64,000 nt of DNA from the NCBI GenBank assembly GCA_035943935.1, contig DASZBR010000001.1, positions 1 through 64,000 of the forward strand, read 5' to 3'. This stretch comes from DASZBR01 sp035943935. GTDB lineage: Bacteria; Pseudomonadota; Gammaproteobacteria; DASZBR01. A program made the position numbers and the translations under genes. Every line of letters starts with the position of its first letter. The stretch's first letter is position 1. The notes under the pieces are model-generated. The model was given only the letters and a program-made list of their open reading frames with translations. It searched no databases and was not told where the DNA came from. Below, in pieces: positions 16,720-25,314 of this stretch.

Positions 16720-18381
16720 TTACCTTAACTCTCTTCTCAAAATCTTACCTACACTGGTTTTGGGAAGAGAATCACGAAATTCAATAATTTTAGGAACTTT
16801 GTAGCCTGTCAATTTTTGATGACAGTATTTTCGAATATCATCTGCTGTTAGATTAGGATCTTTTTTAACAATGACGGCTTTTACCTCTTCTCCTAAAACA
16901 GGATCAACAATTCCTACGACGCCGACTTCGCGTACGCCAGGGTGTGACGCAATAACACTTTCAATTTCATTGGGAAATACTTTAAAACCCGAAACATTTA
17001 TCATGTCTTTCTTTCGGTCAACAATATAAATAAAACCATTGTGATCGATTTTGGCAATATCACCTGTGTGTAACCATCCATCCGAGGTTAATACATTTTT
17101 CGTTTCCTCAGGATTATTCCAATAACCCAACATAACTTGCGGGCCTTTTACGCATAGTTCACCCACTTCGCCTATCGATAATTCTTTTCCATCATCATCG
17201 CGGATGGAGATATCCGTTGAGGGTAGAGGCAAACCAATGCTGCCATTGTAATGTTCTAAGTTCAGTGGCGTCATAGAGACGGCGGGCGATGCTTCTGTTA
17301 AACCGTAGCCCTCGAGTAAGGCGCAATGTGTTTCTTTTTCCCAACGTTCTGCGACTATTTGTTGTACGGCCATACCGCCGCCGATGCTGAGATGCAAGTG
17401 ACTGAAATCAATACTGTTAAAATCAGCATGATTGAGCATGGCATTAAATAAAGTATTAACCCCTGTCATGGCCGTAAATTTAAATTTTTTAATTTCTTTA
17501 ATAACGTTGGGAATATCCCTCGGATTGGTAATCAACACATTAAGCCCGCCGAGTTCAAGAAAAATCAAACAGTTCACGGTTAATGAAAATATATGGTAAA
17601 GCGGCAACGGGGTGATGACGGTTTCTTTCCCCATTTGAAGAACATCACTCATCCATGCACGGCCTTGCAGCATGTTGGCGACGATATTTCGGTGCGTCAA
17701 CATGGCGCCTTTAGCAACGCCCGTCGTTCCGCCCGTGTATTGTAGAAAAGCAATATCATCAAATTTCAATGTTTTTTCATCAAATAATAACGGTAATGTT
17801 TTTCCCCTATTAATACAGTCTAAAAAAGAAATAGTATTGGGGAGAGAAAATTTCGGCACTAATCTTTTAATATATTTAACCGCGAAATTAATTAATTTTC
17901 GTTTAAATAGTGGCAAGCAGTCTGCGAGTTCAGTAATAATAATATTTTTTATTTTTGTTTGTGGCAGTGCTTTTTCTAGTGTTGATGCAAAATTCGCCAA
18001 AATAACAATGGTTTCTGTTTGCGCATCATTGAGTTGATGTTCTAATTCTGTAGGCGTATATAGCGGATTAAAATTGACGGCAATACAGCCTGCGCGCAAA
18101 AGCCCAAATAAAACAATGGGATATTGAAGTAGATTGGGAAGCATAATCGCGACGCGATCGCCTCTTTTAAGGTGTAAATCATTTTCTAAATAGGCGGCGA
18201 AATCACGACTGAGGTTATCCAACGCATCATAGGTAATAACATGACCCAAATTGGTAAACGCCGGTTTGTGACGATATTTTTCACACGCTTCCCTAAAAAT
18301 ATCGATGACAGAATGGTATTGTTGGAAGTCAATCTCAGCGGGAACATCTTTTGGATAATGTTTAAGCCAGATTTTGTCCAT
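16720..18381 (-). CDS. fadD: Long-chain fatty acid-CoA ligase
   Basis: Acyl-AMP-forming ligase of 553 residues that activates fatty acids for beta-oxidation or lipid synthesis. AMP-binding signature YTGGTTGVAKGAMLTHRN, adenine motif EGYGLTEASP, hinge TGDIAKIDHNGF...VDRKKDMI and C-terminal catalytic Lys region PKTSVGKILRREL are all intact. It is divergent from minC. Start ATG has a distant GGGAG. The chain-length preference is inferred from similarity to FadD. Confidence 0.9.
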   Translation of the reverse strand: MDKIWLKHYPKDVPAEIDFQQYHSVIDIFREACEKYRHKPAFTNLGHVITYDALDNLSRDFAAYLENDLHLKRGDRVAIMLPNLLQYPIVLFGLLRAGCIAVNFNPLYTPTELEHQLNDAQTETIVILANFASTLEKALPQTKIKNIIITELADCLPLFKRKLINFAVKYIKRLVPKFSLPNTISFLDCINRGKTLPLLFDEKTLKFDDIAFLQYTGGTTGVAKGAMLTHRNIVANMLQGRAWMSDVLQMGKETVITPLPLYHIFSLTVNCLIFLELGGLNVLITNPRDIPNVIKEIKKFKFTAMTGVNTLFNAMLNHADFNSIDFSHLHLSIGGGMAVQQIVAERWEKETHCALLEGYGLTEASPAVSMTPLNLEHYNGSIGLPLPSTDISIRDDDGKELSIGEVGELCVKGPQVMLGYWNNPEETKNVLTSDGWLHTGDIAKIDHNGFIYIVDRKKDMINVSGFKVFPNEIESVIASHPGVREVGVVGIVDPVLGEEVKAVIVKKDPNLTADDIRKYCHQKLTGYKVPKIIEFRDSLPKTSVGKILRRELR

Positions 18382-18475
18382 GCTTGTATGTCACTCCCTT
18401 CATCTTGACAATTTATCCGGCTAACCCTATCTTGGTACTCCCAAAAACACAAGCATAGTGGATATCATTAGGAAG

Positions 18476-19198
18476 ATGAACGATACCAAAGCAAATTTAA
18501 AAGCTTTTCAACTCAAAGGCAGTGTTCTCACACTAACCGTCCTCGAATTACTCAAGGCAGATATGCCGGCGATACGTTCGCAGTTTCTCTCACTCGTTAA
18601 ACAAACTCCCGATTTATTCCGCGGTATGCCGGTTGTGCTCGAATTGAAAAAAATTCAGACCGCAACAACGCCGTTGGATTTTGAAGTGATTTTTGCGTTG
18701 TTACGCGAGCATGGATTGGTTCCTGTCGGAGTCCGTGGTGGAAACCCTGAGCAACAAGCGGCCGTGAATTTACTGGGATTACCTTTATTAGCCAGCACGC
18801 GTGGTGAAAAAACCGAGAAAGTCGATTTGCCGGCATCGCCGTCAACGGGAGAAGAACCCATATTGCGAAAAGTGTCATCGAAATTAGTGACGCAGCAAGT
18901 ACGCTCGGGTCAGCAAATTTATGCGAAGGGTGGCGATTTGGTTATTTTAAATTCTGTCAGTCCTGGCGCTGAAGTATTAGCGGACGGCAATATTCATGTT
19001 TATGGTGCGCTGCGTGGCCGTGCATTGGCCGGTGTTAACGGTGATAGAGATGCACGTATTTTTTGTCAAAAAATTGATGCTGAATTAGTGTCGATTGCAG
19101 GACACTATTGGGTGAACGAAGACCTTTCTTCTATGCCCGAAGGACAAACTATTCAAATTTATTTAGATCAAGATCGTTTACATATGGGGACTTTCTAA
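18476..19198 (+). CDS. minC: Septum site-determining protein MinC
   Basis: Inhibitor of FtsZ polymerisation that positions the division septum. The N-terminal domain (~1-105, FQLKGSVLTLTVLELL) is followed by a linker and the C-terminal beta-helix (~130-240) with VRSGQQIYAKGGDLVI and GNIHVYGALRGRALAG. I chose ATG at 18476 (240 residues, AGGA just upstream) over GTG at 18458, which has no ribosome-binding site. It is first of minC-minD-minE. Confidence 0.93.
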   Translation: MNDTKANLKAFQLKGSVLTLTVLELLKADMPAIRSQFLSLVKQTPDLFRGMPVVLELKKIQTATTPLDFEVIFALLREHGLVPVGVRGGNPEQQAAVNLLGLPLLASTRGEKTEKVDLPASPSTGEEPILRKVSSKLVTQQVRSGQQIYAKGGDLVILNSVSPGAEVLADGNIHVYGALRGRALAGVNGDRDARIFCQKIDAELVSIAGHYWVNEDLSSMPEGQTIQIYLDQDRLHMGTF

Positions 19199-19266
19199 TT
19201 TCAAGAAAGATAGGTAGACTACGCGCTATCCATTTTTTTGTCTCTATATGAAAAAGGAACCTCCCC

Positions 19267-20109
19267 TTGGTTGCTCAGATTATTGTTATTACGTCCGGTA
19301 AAGGCGGCGTAGGTAAAACTACGAGTAGTGCCTCATTCGCAACAGGTTTAGCCATGCGCGGTTTTAAAACCGTCGTGATCGATTTCGATGTCGGTTTACG
19401 AAATCTTGATCTCGTGATGGGCTGTGAACGTCGAGTGGTTTACGATTTGATTAATGTCATTCACGGCGAAGCCAATCTTCAACAAGCGTTGATTAAAGAT
19501 AAACGCGTCGATAATTTATTTATTTTAGCGGCATCTCAAACACGTGATAAAGATGCACTCACGCAAGAAGGCGTTGAACGAGTACTACAAGAACTCCAGC
19601 GTGACTTCGATTATATCGTTTGTGATTCTCCTGCCGGTATTGAACGTGGTGCCATCATGGCGCTGTATTTTGCAGATACGGCTGTTGTGGTGACGAATCC
19701 AGAAGTTTCTTCTGTTCGTGACTCAGACAGAATTTTGGGGCTTTTATCGAGCAAATCTAAACGTGCTGAAAGCAAACAAGAACCTATTCGTGAATATTTA
19801 TTAGTGACACGTTATTCACCGGCTCGTGTAGCACGCGGTGAAATGTTAAGTGTGAATGACGTTGTTGATATTCTGCATATTCCATTACTAGGCGTTATTC
19901 CTGAATCTCAGGCAGTATTGAATGCTTCCAATAACGGCATTCCGGTTTCATTGGAAAAAGAATCAGATGCAGGCCAAGCGTATTTAGATGTGGTGGCGCG
20001 TTTCTTAGGTGAAAATCGTCCGCATCGTTTTATTACTGAAAACAAGAAAGGCATTTTTGGCCGACTCTTTGGATGGACCAATAGGGAGAAGCTGGAGGAC
20101 GTGGTTTAA
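19267..20109 (+). CDS. minD: Septum site-determining ATPase MinD
   Basis: Membrane-associated ATPase that recruits MinC and is cycled by MinE. Deviant Walker A motif GKGGVGKTT near the N-terminus, DFDVGLRNLDLVMG, and an amphipathic C-terminal membrane helix GIFGRLFGWTN. The 280-residue frame starts at TTG (19267), with AAGGA 8 nt upstream and no suitable ATG nearby; the encoded N-terminus VAQIIVITSGKGG matches the family directly. It overlaps minE by 1 nt. Confidence 0.96.
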   Translation: MVAQIIVITSGKGGVGKTTSSASFATGLAMRGFKTVVIDFDVGLRNLDLVMGCERRVVYDLINVIHGEANLQQALIKDKRVDNLFILAASQTRDKDALTQEGVERVLQELQRDFDYIVCDSPAGIERGAIMALYFADTAVVVTNPEVSSVRDSDRILGLLSSKSKRAESKQEPIREYLLVTRYSPARVARGEMLSVNDVVDILHIPLLGVIPESQAVLNASNNGIPVSLEKESDAGQAYLDVVARFLGENRPHRFITENKKGIFGRLFGWTNREKLEDVV

Positions 20110-20384
20110 TGAATATTTTTGAGCTTATTTTTCGTCGCCAACAAAAAAATTCAGCAGCGGTTGCCAAAGAAAGACTTCAGATTATTGTTTCGCATGAACG
20201 TTCATCGAGCCAAGCCAGTCGTGATTTTCTTCCGGTACTTCAGCAAGAAATTATTGACGTGATTGCAAAATACTTTACGGGCATTGATAAAAATAGTGTT
20301 CGTGTGGAATTACAACGCATGGGCAGTTGCTCGGTGTTGGAATTAAACGTAGCGCTTCCGGAGCAAGCGGAAGAAAACGCTTAA
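20109..20384 (+). CDS. minE: Cell division topological specificity factor MinE
   Basis: A 91-residue activator of the MinD ATPase that drives pole-to-pole oscillation. N-terminal anti-MinCD region with membrane-binding FELIFRRQQ and AKERLQIIVSHER; C-terminal dimerisation domain to ~85. The ATG overlaps the minD stop (TAATG). A repeat and a strong terminator follow directly. Confidence 0.95.
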   Translation: MNIFELIFRRQQKNSAAVAKERLQIIVSHERSSSQASRDFLPVLQQEIIDVIAKYFTGIDKNSVRVELQRMGSCSVLELNVALPEQAEENA

Positions 20385-20387
20385 AGC

Positions 20388-20414
20388 TGTCATCCTGAGC
20401 GTAGCGAAGGATCT
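20388..20414 (+). repeat. Dispersed intergenic repeat, GTCATCCTGAGC type
   Basis: The 27-nt TGTCATCCTGAGCGTAGCGAAGGATCT resembles a short imperfect palindrome found between genes in many unrelated bacteria (CATCCT/AGGATC arms). One copy is seen here, between the minE stop and its terminator. Confidence 0.6.
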
Positions 20415-20440
20415 AAAAAAACCGCTTCGGCGGTTTTTTT
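20415..20440 (+). terminator. Rho-independent terminator after minE
   Basis: Stem ACCGC/GCGGT with loop TTCG, preceded by six A and followed by seven T. It ends the min operon and is symmetrical enough to work on both strands. Confidence 0.9.
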
Positions 20441-20482
20441 ATGTGTGTTATCAAATTTAAATTTAATATTAGGAGTATAGCC

Positions 20483-21238
20483 ATGTTTGCGAAACATTCT
20501 GATGAACCTACTGAATATCCCACAAAAGCTTCTAAGACCATCAAGATAACTTTCATTGCGGCGAATAAACAAAGTAATCCTGAGGTGCTCTTTGAATTTC
20601 CTGATCAAGAAAGCGCCAAAATTTTTTTTAAAGATCGAAGTGATATGATTACGGAAGGTGATCTGGGTGGTTTGTCTGCAGGCAGTAACAAGCCACTGTT
20701 TGCGACAGGATGTTTTAGCTTGATTTGTGTGAGTAATTTTTCTAAAGCTCGACTGATTATTAAAGCGAATGTATCTACGGAAAGCTTATTGATGCACACG
20801 AGTATGTTTTCAATGGTTCTCGACTGTATTACGGAATATGAAAAAGGTGTTATCGATGAATTTTTTCTGAATGGTTTGAATACTGATAAATTTAGTAATG
20901 CGGCTATGAAAGTGAATGGTAAAGATTCCGCATCACTGATCCTGCAAGATTTAGCAAAATGTTCAGATATCCGAGAGGTTGTTACAAAAGATTTAAAATT
21001 TGAAATAAGTATTGATATTAATGGTTTGGATAAACGTTCACAAGATTATTACGAAAAATTGTTGGCTTTGGAAGTTGAAAAAACTCGACTGACTAAAGCC
21101 TATGAGGCAAAAGAAGACGTGGCAGTTGCAAAAATGTCTTCAGCTTCTGCTGAGATTTCTCCCGCAGAAATTGCTATGTGGAAAGAGTTTGCACATGAAA
21201 AGAGGTTGGGAAGAGGGTTCAGTTCTGGCGCTAAATAA
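20483..21238 (+). CDS. Protein of unknown function
   Basis: A 251-residue soluble protein that I do not recognise. The start at 20483 has AGGAG 7 nt upstream; a longer frame from 20441 would begin inside the terminator tail. The N-terminal half is beta-rich (KTIKITFIAANK, ARLIIKANVSTES), and the C-terminal third is helical and charged (about 185-235) with a possible coiled coil. There is no signal peptide. It stands alone between two terminators, so it is an independent unit inserted between minE and the convergent groEL. It is an effector-type candidate by exclusion only. Confidence 0.5.
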   Translation: MFAKHSDEPTEYPTKASKTIKITFIAANKQSNPEVLFEFPDQESAKIFFKDRSDMITEGDLGGLSAGSNKPLFATGCFSLICVSNFSKARLIIKANVSTESLLMHTSMFSMVLDCITEYEKGVIDEFFLNGLNTDKFSNAAMKVNGKDSASLILQDLAKCSDIREVVTKDLKFEISIDINGLDKRSQDYYEKLLALEVEKTRLTKAYEAKEDVAVAKMSSASAEISPAEIAMWKEFAHEKRLGRGFSSGAK

Positions 21239-21253
21239 TTGAAAATAGTCCAT

Positions 21254-21281
21254 AAAAAAACCCCGCTTTCGCGGGGTTTTT
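21254..21281. terminator. Bidirectional terminator between the 20483 gene and groEL
   Basis: ACCCCGC-TTTC-GCGGGGT stem flanked by A7 on one side and T5 on the other. It lies 15 nt after the plus-strand gene and 18 nt after the groEL stop on the minus strand, serving both convergent units. Confidence 0.9.
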
Positions 21282-21299
21282 CGTTGTACCGTGAAACAA

Positions 21300-22943
21300 T
21301 TACATCATGCCTTCCATTCCACCCATGCCGCCCATACCACCGGCGCCATGACTGTGCTCTTCTTTCTTCGGCATTTCAGCAATCATACATTCTGTTGTTA
21401 ACATTAAACCTGCAACAGAAGCTGATTTTTGAAGTGCAGTACGCGTCACTTTGGTAGGGTCAATAATACCCATGCTCATCATGTCACCGTACTCTTTGCT
21501 TGCAGCGTTGTAACCATGGTTGCCTTTGCCATCCAATACTTTTTGGAAGACTACAGAACCTTCGGCGCCCGTGTTGTTAACGATTTGTTTCAGTGGTGCT
21601 TCCATCGCTTTTTGAATGATGGCAATACCCATGTTTTGATCATGGTTGTCACCCTTCAAGTTTTTGATGGACTGTAATGCGCGGATTAACGCAACACCAC
21701 CACCTGCAACCACGCCTTCTTCAACAGCTGCACGTGTTGCACATAACGCATCTTCAACGCGCGCTTTCTTTTCTTTCATTTCAAATTCGGTAGCTGCACC
21801 GACTTTGATAACGGCAACACCACCAGAAAGTTTCGCTTCACGTTCTCTTAATTTCTCTTTGTCGTAATCAGAGGTCGTTTCTTCAATCTGCGCACGAATT
21901 TGAGCCACACGTGCTTTGATGTCAGCGGATTTACCTTTGCCATCAATAATGGTTGAATTTTCCTTTGTAATCACAACACGTTTAGCGCTACCTAAATCAG
22001 TTTGTTTTACGCCTTCGAGAGTGGTACCGACTTCGTCTGAAATAACATTGCTGTTTGTTAATACCGCAATATCTTGCAACATTGCTTTGCGACGGTCACC
22101 AAAGCCAGGTGCTTTAACGGCACAGACCTTAACGATACCGCGAATGGTATTAACCACTAATGTAGCTAACGCTTCGCCTTCAACATCTTCTGCAATAATT
22201 AATAATGCACGACCCGCTTTTGCAATGGCTTCGAGTGTTGGCAATAAATCACGGATATTCGAAATCTTTTTATCGACTAATAAAATAAACGGATTTTCTA
22301 ATTCACATGACATGTTGGCTTGGTTGTTGATGAAGTACGGTGAGATATAACCGCGATCAAATTGCATTCCTTCAACAACTTCAAGTTCGTCGTCAAAGCT
22401 TTTGCCTTCTTCAACCGTAATAACGCCTTCTTTACCTACTTTACTCATTGCGTCACTAATCATGTTGCCGACAGTGATTTCAGAATTGGCTGAAATAGTG
22501 CCGACTTGTTTAATGGATTTTGCATCTTTACATTCGATGGATTGTTTCTTTAATGCTTCAACTGCAGCAGCAACGGCTTTATCAATACCGCGTTTCAGTT
22601 CCATCGGATTTAAACCTGCTGTAACGTATTTCATGCCTTCAACATAAATAGCACGCGTTAATACAGTTGCAGTGGTTGTGCCATCACCGGCTTCATCAGA
22701 CGCTTGAGACGCAACAGATTTAACCAATTGTGCACCCATGTTTTCGAATTTGTTTTTAAATTCAATTTCTTTTGCAACGGTAACACCGTCTTTGGTAATC
22801 AAGGGATCACCATAAGAACGTTCAATTAATACATTGCGACCACTGGGACCCATCGTTGCAGCGACGGCATCAGCTAAACCATTGAGGCCGACCAAAATAG
22901 ATTGGCGAGCATCATTGCTGAAACGTAATTCTTTAACGGACAT
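21300..22943 (-). CDS. groL: Chaperonin GroEL (60 kDa)
   Basis: ATP-driven folding chamber subunit of 547 residues. Motifs: ATMGPSGRNVLIE, DGTTTATVL (nucleotide site), AAVEEGVVAGGGVALIRA and the Gly-Met C-terminal tail GGMGGMGGMEGMM. Start ATG follows GAGGAG. It is transcribed after groES with a 64-nt spacer and ends at a strong terminator. Confidence 0.98.
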   Translation of the reverse strand: MSVKELRFSNDARQSILVGLNGLADAVAATMGPSGRNVLIERSYGDPLITKDGVTVAKEIEFKNKFENMGAQLVKSVASQASDEAGDGTTTATVLTRAIYVEGMKYVTAGLNPMELKRGIDKAVAAAVEALKKQSIECKDAKSIKQVGTISANSEITVGNMISDAMSKVGKEGVITVEEGKSFDDELEVVEGMQFDRGYISPYFINNQANMSCELENPFILLVDKKISNIRDLLPTLEAIAKAGRALLIIAEDVEGEALATLVVNTIRGIVKVCAVKAPGFGDRRKAMLQDIAVLTNSNVISDEVGTTLEGVKQTDLGSAKRVVITKENSTIIDGKGKSADIKARVAQIRAQIEETTSDYDKEKLREREAKLSGGVAVIKVGAATEFEMKEKKARVEDALCATRAAVEEGVVAGGGVALIRALQSIKNLKGDNHDQNMGIAIIQKAMEAPLKQIVNNTGAEGSVVFQKVLDGKGNHGYNAASKEYGDMMSMGIIDPTKVTRTALQKSASVAGLMLTTECMIAEMPKKEEHSHGAGGMGGMGGMEGMM

Positions 22944-23007
22944 AATTCACTCCTCGAAAAAACAAAAAAATTAAGATACAAAAATATAAAATCAGATCTT
23001 TAAAAAA

Positions 23008-23295
23008 CTATTCAAAAACTGCCATGATGTCATCTTCACGCATCACTAATACATCTTGACCGTTGACTTTGACTTCTGTTCCCGAATATTTACCAAAAAG
23101 AATTTTGTCGCCTTTTTTGACATCGAGTTTGCGAATGTCGCCATTCTCAAGCAGCTTACCCGTTCCGATGGCAACGATTTCGCCTTTCATGGGTTTCTCA
23201 GCAGCAGTATCCGGAATGATAATTCCGCCCTGACTTACACGTTCTTCTTCCAAACGCTTTACAATCACTCGGTCATGCAATGGACGCAGCTTCAT
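23008..23295 (-). CDS. groS: Co-chaperonin GroES (10 kDa)
   Basis: A 95-residue lid of the GroEL chamber. Typical N-terminus MKLRPLHDRVIVKR, mobile loop SQGGIIIPDTAAEKP and ILFGKYSGTEVKV. Start ATG with GAGGAGA upstream. It is the first gene of groES-groEL, with a sigma-32-like promoter about 100 nt upstream. Confidence 0.98.
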   Translation of the reverse strand: MKLRPLHDRVIVKRLEEERVSQGGIIIPDTAAEKPMKGEIVAIGTGKLLENGDIRKLDVKKGDKILFGKYSGTEVKVNGQDVLVMREDDIMAVFE

Positions 23296-23394
23296 CTTGT
23301 CTTCTCCTCAATACAGTAAAAAATCAATTCTAGCACTCTTTGAGTACTTCCAGCACACTATCAACGCACTATGTTCATAGACTGGCGACTATAA

Positions 23395-23421
23395 AGATGG
23401 GTATACTTTGCTGGTTTTCAA
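23395..23421 (-). promoter_or_regulatory. Sigma-32 (RpoH) type promoter for groES-groEL
   Basis: On the minus strand, TTGAAA (23416-23421) is followed by 13 nt and then ACCCATCT (23395-23402). This fits the heat-shock consensus CTTGAAA - N11-15 - CCCCATNT well. The transcript would begin near 23387, about 90 nt before groES. The gene for its sigma factor, rpoH, lies about 1 kb away. Confidence 0.75.
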
Positions 23422-23442
23422 TGGCAAGAGGATGGAATTTCG

Positions 23443-24180
23443 ATGCGTACAGATCTTTTTTTTGGGAGCGTGTTGTTATGTGTTGTGACAGCATCTGCTC
23501 ATGCTGTTGTGAATAGCGATTCGAGCGATCCCTATCAAGATTTTAATCGTCATATGTTTGCCCTGAACGATTCTCTCGATAAAGCTATTTTGAAACCTGT
23601 TGCGACGTTATATCAAACCGTTGTGCCTTCAGTTGCTCGCAAAGGGGTGACGCATGTTTTCGCAAATCTCGATGAAATTCCTACGATTGTGAATGATGGC
23701 CTGCAAGGTCAAGGACATCAAATGGGGAGAGATTCTGAGCGATTTGCGGTAAATACCACTGCGGGTGTGGGTGGCTTATTTGATGTGGCGTCTGATATGG
23801 GTATTCAAAAACATTATGAGGATTTTGGTTTAACCTTGGCGAAATGGGGTTATGCGCAATCAAGCTATTTAGTGTTGCCGTTCTTCGGGCCTAGTACTGT
23901 ACGTGATACTGCAGGATTACCCGTAGATTATGTGACAAGTATTTATCCTTATTTGCCTCAAAATGTGAGTATTCCAGTTTATGCGCTTGAAGTCACAAAT
24001 ACGCGCACAAATTTATTGACGTATAACGGTGTTTACGCGCAGGCGTTCGATCCCTATGTGTTTGTTCGAAATGCGTACATGCAACGACGTGATGCGAAGA
24101 TTGAAGGTAATACTGCCTCAGGTGTTTACGCAAAGACCGGACGCGGGGGCGAGGGAAACCTTTTCCAAGATAAGTCGTAA
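23443..24180 (+). CDS. mlaA: MlaA (VacJ) family phospholipid-transport protein
   Basis: Outer-membrane component of the Mla pathway that removes misplaced phospholipids from the outer leaflet. Family motifs: DPYQDFNRHMFALNDSLD, NLDEIPTIVNDGLQG and LPFFGPSTVRDTAG. At 245 residues it is of normal length. The signal peptide ends in SAHA with no lipobox Cys, whereas E. coli MlaA is a lipoprotein; here it is presumably an unlipidated secreted form. Its last 63 nt overlap rpoH on the opposite strand. Confidence 0.9.
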   Translation: MRTDLFFGSVLLCVVTASAHAVVNSDSSDPYQDFNRHMFALNDSLDKAILKPVATLYQTVVPSVARKGVTHVFANLDEIPTIVNDGLQGQGHQMGRDSERFAVNTTAGVGGLFDVASDMGIQKHYEDFGLTLAKWGYAQSSYLVLPFFGPSTVRDTAGLPVDYVTSIYPYLPQNVSIPVYALEVTNTRTNLLTYNGVYAQAFDPYVFVRNAYMQRRDAKIEGNTASGVYAKTGRGGEGNLFQDKS

Positions 24181-24957
24181 TTTTTCCATAGCGCTTTTCT
24201 CAAGTTGTCGAATGCGTTCTGCAGACACTTGATATTCGTTGGCTAAATCTTGCAAGGTGTCTTTATCTTCGTTTAGCCAACGACGATGCATAATATCACG
24301 ACTTCGGGCATCTAATTTTTCCATCGCGAGAAGCAAGTGTTCTTTGCTATCCGCGTCATCGCGCGACTCGATTTGTTTAGCGGGATCAGAAAAATGGTCG
24401 GCAATGTCATAGGCTTCTTCAATAGAGGCATCTTGGCACATCATGCGTTGATTCATGTCTTCGACAGTGGATTGCTTAATGCCCATTTCTTGGGAAATGA
24501 CGCTCATATTATCGCCAAATTTCTCTTTAAAAGACTTGAGTTTGAAGAATAGTTTACGTTGCGCTTTGGTGGTGGCAATCTTGACCATGCGCCAATTTTT
24601 CAAGATAAATTCATGAATTTCTGCTTTGATCCAGTGAATGGCAAAGGACACTAATCTGACTCCAACGGTGGGATCAAATTTCTTGACCGCTTTCATGAGA
24701 CCTACATTGCCTTCTTGGATTAAATCAGAAAAGTTTAGGCCGTAACCTAAATAACGTCTTGCCGTGCTGACGACATAACGCAAATGGGAGAGAACCAACT
24801 GGCGTGCAGCTTCGAGATCTTGATGATAAAACCACCGTTCCGCAAGCGCCTTTTCTTCCGCTTCAGACAGCAACGGAAATTGTTTAGTGGCGGAGATATA
24901 AGCATTCTGGTTGCCGATGGGAAGTGAAACGGCAAAAGGTTGTAAGGCGTTTTTCAT
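24118..24957 (-). CDS. rpoH: RNA polymerase heat-shock sigma factor RpoH (sigma-32)
   Basis: Directs transcription of heat-shock genes. Region 2 is clear (LRYVVSTARRYLGYGLNFSDLIQEGNVGL is the conserved segment, residues ~60-90), as are the RpoH box QRKLFFKL and the helix-turn-helix of region 4.2 (TLQDLANEYQVSAERIRQLE). I chose ATG at 24957 (279 residues) because GGAG lies 6 nt upstream; a GTG four codons earlier is the alternative. The 3' end overlaps mlaA by 63 nt, tail to tail. Confidence 0.95.
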   Translation of the reverse strand: MKNALQPFAVSLPIGNQNAYISATKQFPLLSEAEEKALAERWFYHQDLEAARQLVLSHLRYVVSTARRYLGYGLNFSDLIQEGNVGLMKAVKKFDPTVGVRLVSFAIHWIKAEIHEFILKNWRMVKIATTKAQRKLFFKLKSFKEKFGDNMSVISQEMGIKQSTVEDMNQRMMCQDASIEEAYDIADHFSDPAKQIESRDDADSKEHLLLAMEKLDARSRDIMHRRWLNEDKDTLQDLANEYQVSAERIRQLEKSAMEKLRLILEKVSLAPASGLCVNT

Positions 24958-25071
24958 TGGGTTCTCCACACGGGAAGCAAAACTGCCAAAATTCTAGCAT
25001 TTTTATAGGGATTCTGGTAGCATCGCGGCTTGATTCTTTTAATTAATTTTTATCGACATATGGAGATGGCG

Positions 25072-25299
25072 ATGTCTGACTCTACAAGTGATTTTCAACG
25101 CATATTCCTCAACGCTCTCGTGATTAAAAAAGCCCCTGTTGCGATATACCTCAAGAACGGCATAAAGCTGAAGGGGACGATTAAGGGCTTTGATTCAAAG
25201 AGTATCTTGCTTGACCACCCCAGCCAACAGGTTATTTATACTTCCGCGGTGAGTACCGTTGCTCCTTTGGTAACACTGGCAATGACAGAAGAAACCTGA
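25072..25299 (+). CDS. hfq: Divergent Hfq-like RNA chaperone
   Basis: A 75-residue Sm-like protein that would form a hexameric ring binding small RNAs. Sm1 is clear: DFQRIFLNAL...PVAIYLKNGIKLKGTIKGFD. In Sm2 the usual YKHAIST is IYTSAVST, so the Lys-His pair lining the proximal U-binding pore is replaced by Thr-Ser. The rim arginines (RRER in E. coli) are replaced by VIKK. The start at 25072 follows GGAG with 6 nt spacing; an in-frame TTG at 25030 is less likely. It may be an Hfq paralogue with altered RNA preference. Confidence 0.8.
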   Translation: MSDSTSDFQRIFLNALVIKKAPVAIYLKNGIKLKGTIKGFDSKSILLDHPSQQVIYTSAVSTVAPLVTLAMTEET

Positions 25300-25314
25300 T
25301 TTACTTAAGCCCTT

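Noticed and set aside
20455..20475. PmrA half-site upstream of the gene at 20483
   Set aside because: TTTAATATT resembles one half-site, but there is no second copy at 11 bp and no correctly placed -10.
23331..23338. CIRCE (HrcA) operator before groES
   Set aside because: TAGCACTC matches one half of CIRCE, but the second half nine bases on (TTCCAGCAC) does not match GAGTGCTAA. The sigma-32 promoter explains the region better.
24118..24180. mlaA/rpoH overlap as a frameshift artefact
   Set aside because: Both proteins are intact to their expected C-termini, so this is a true tail-to-tail overlap.
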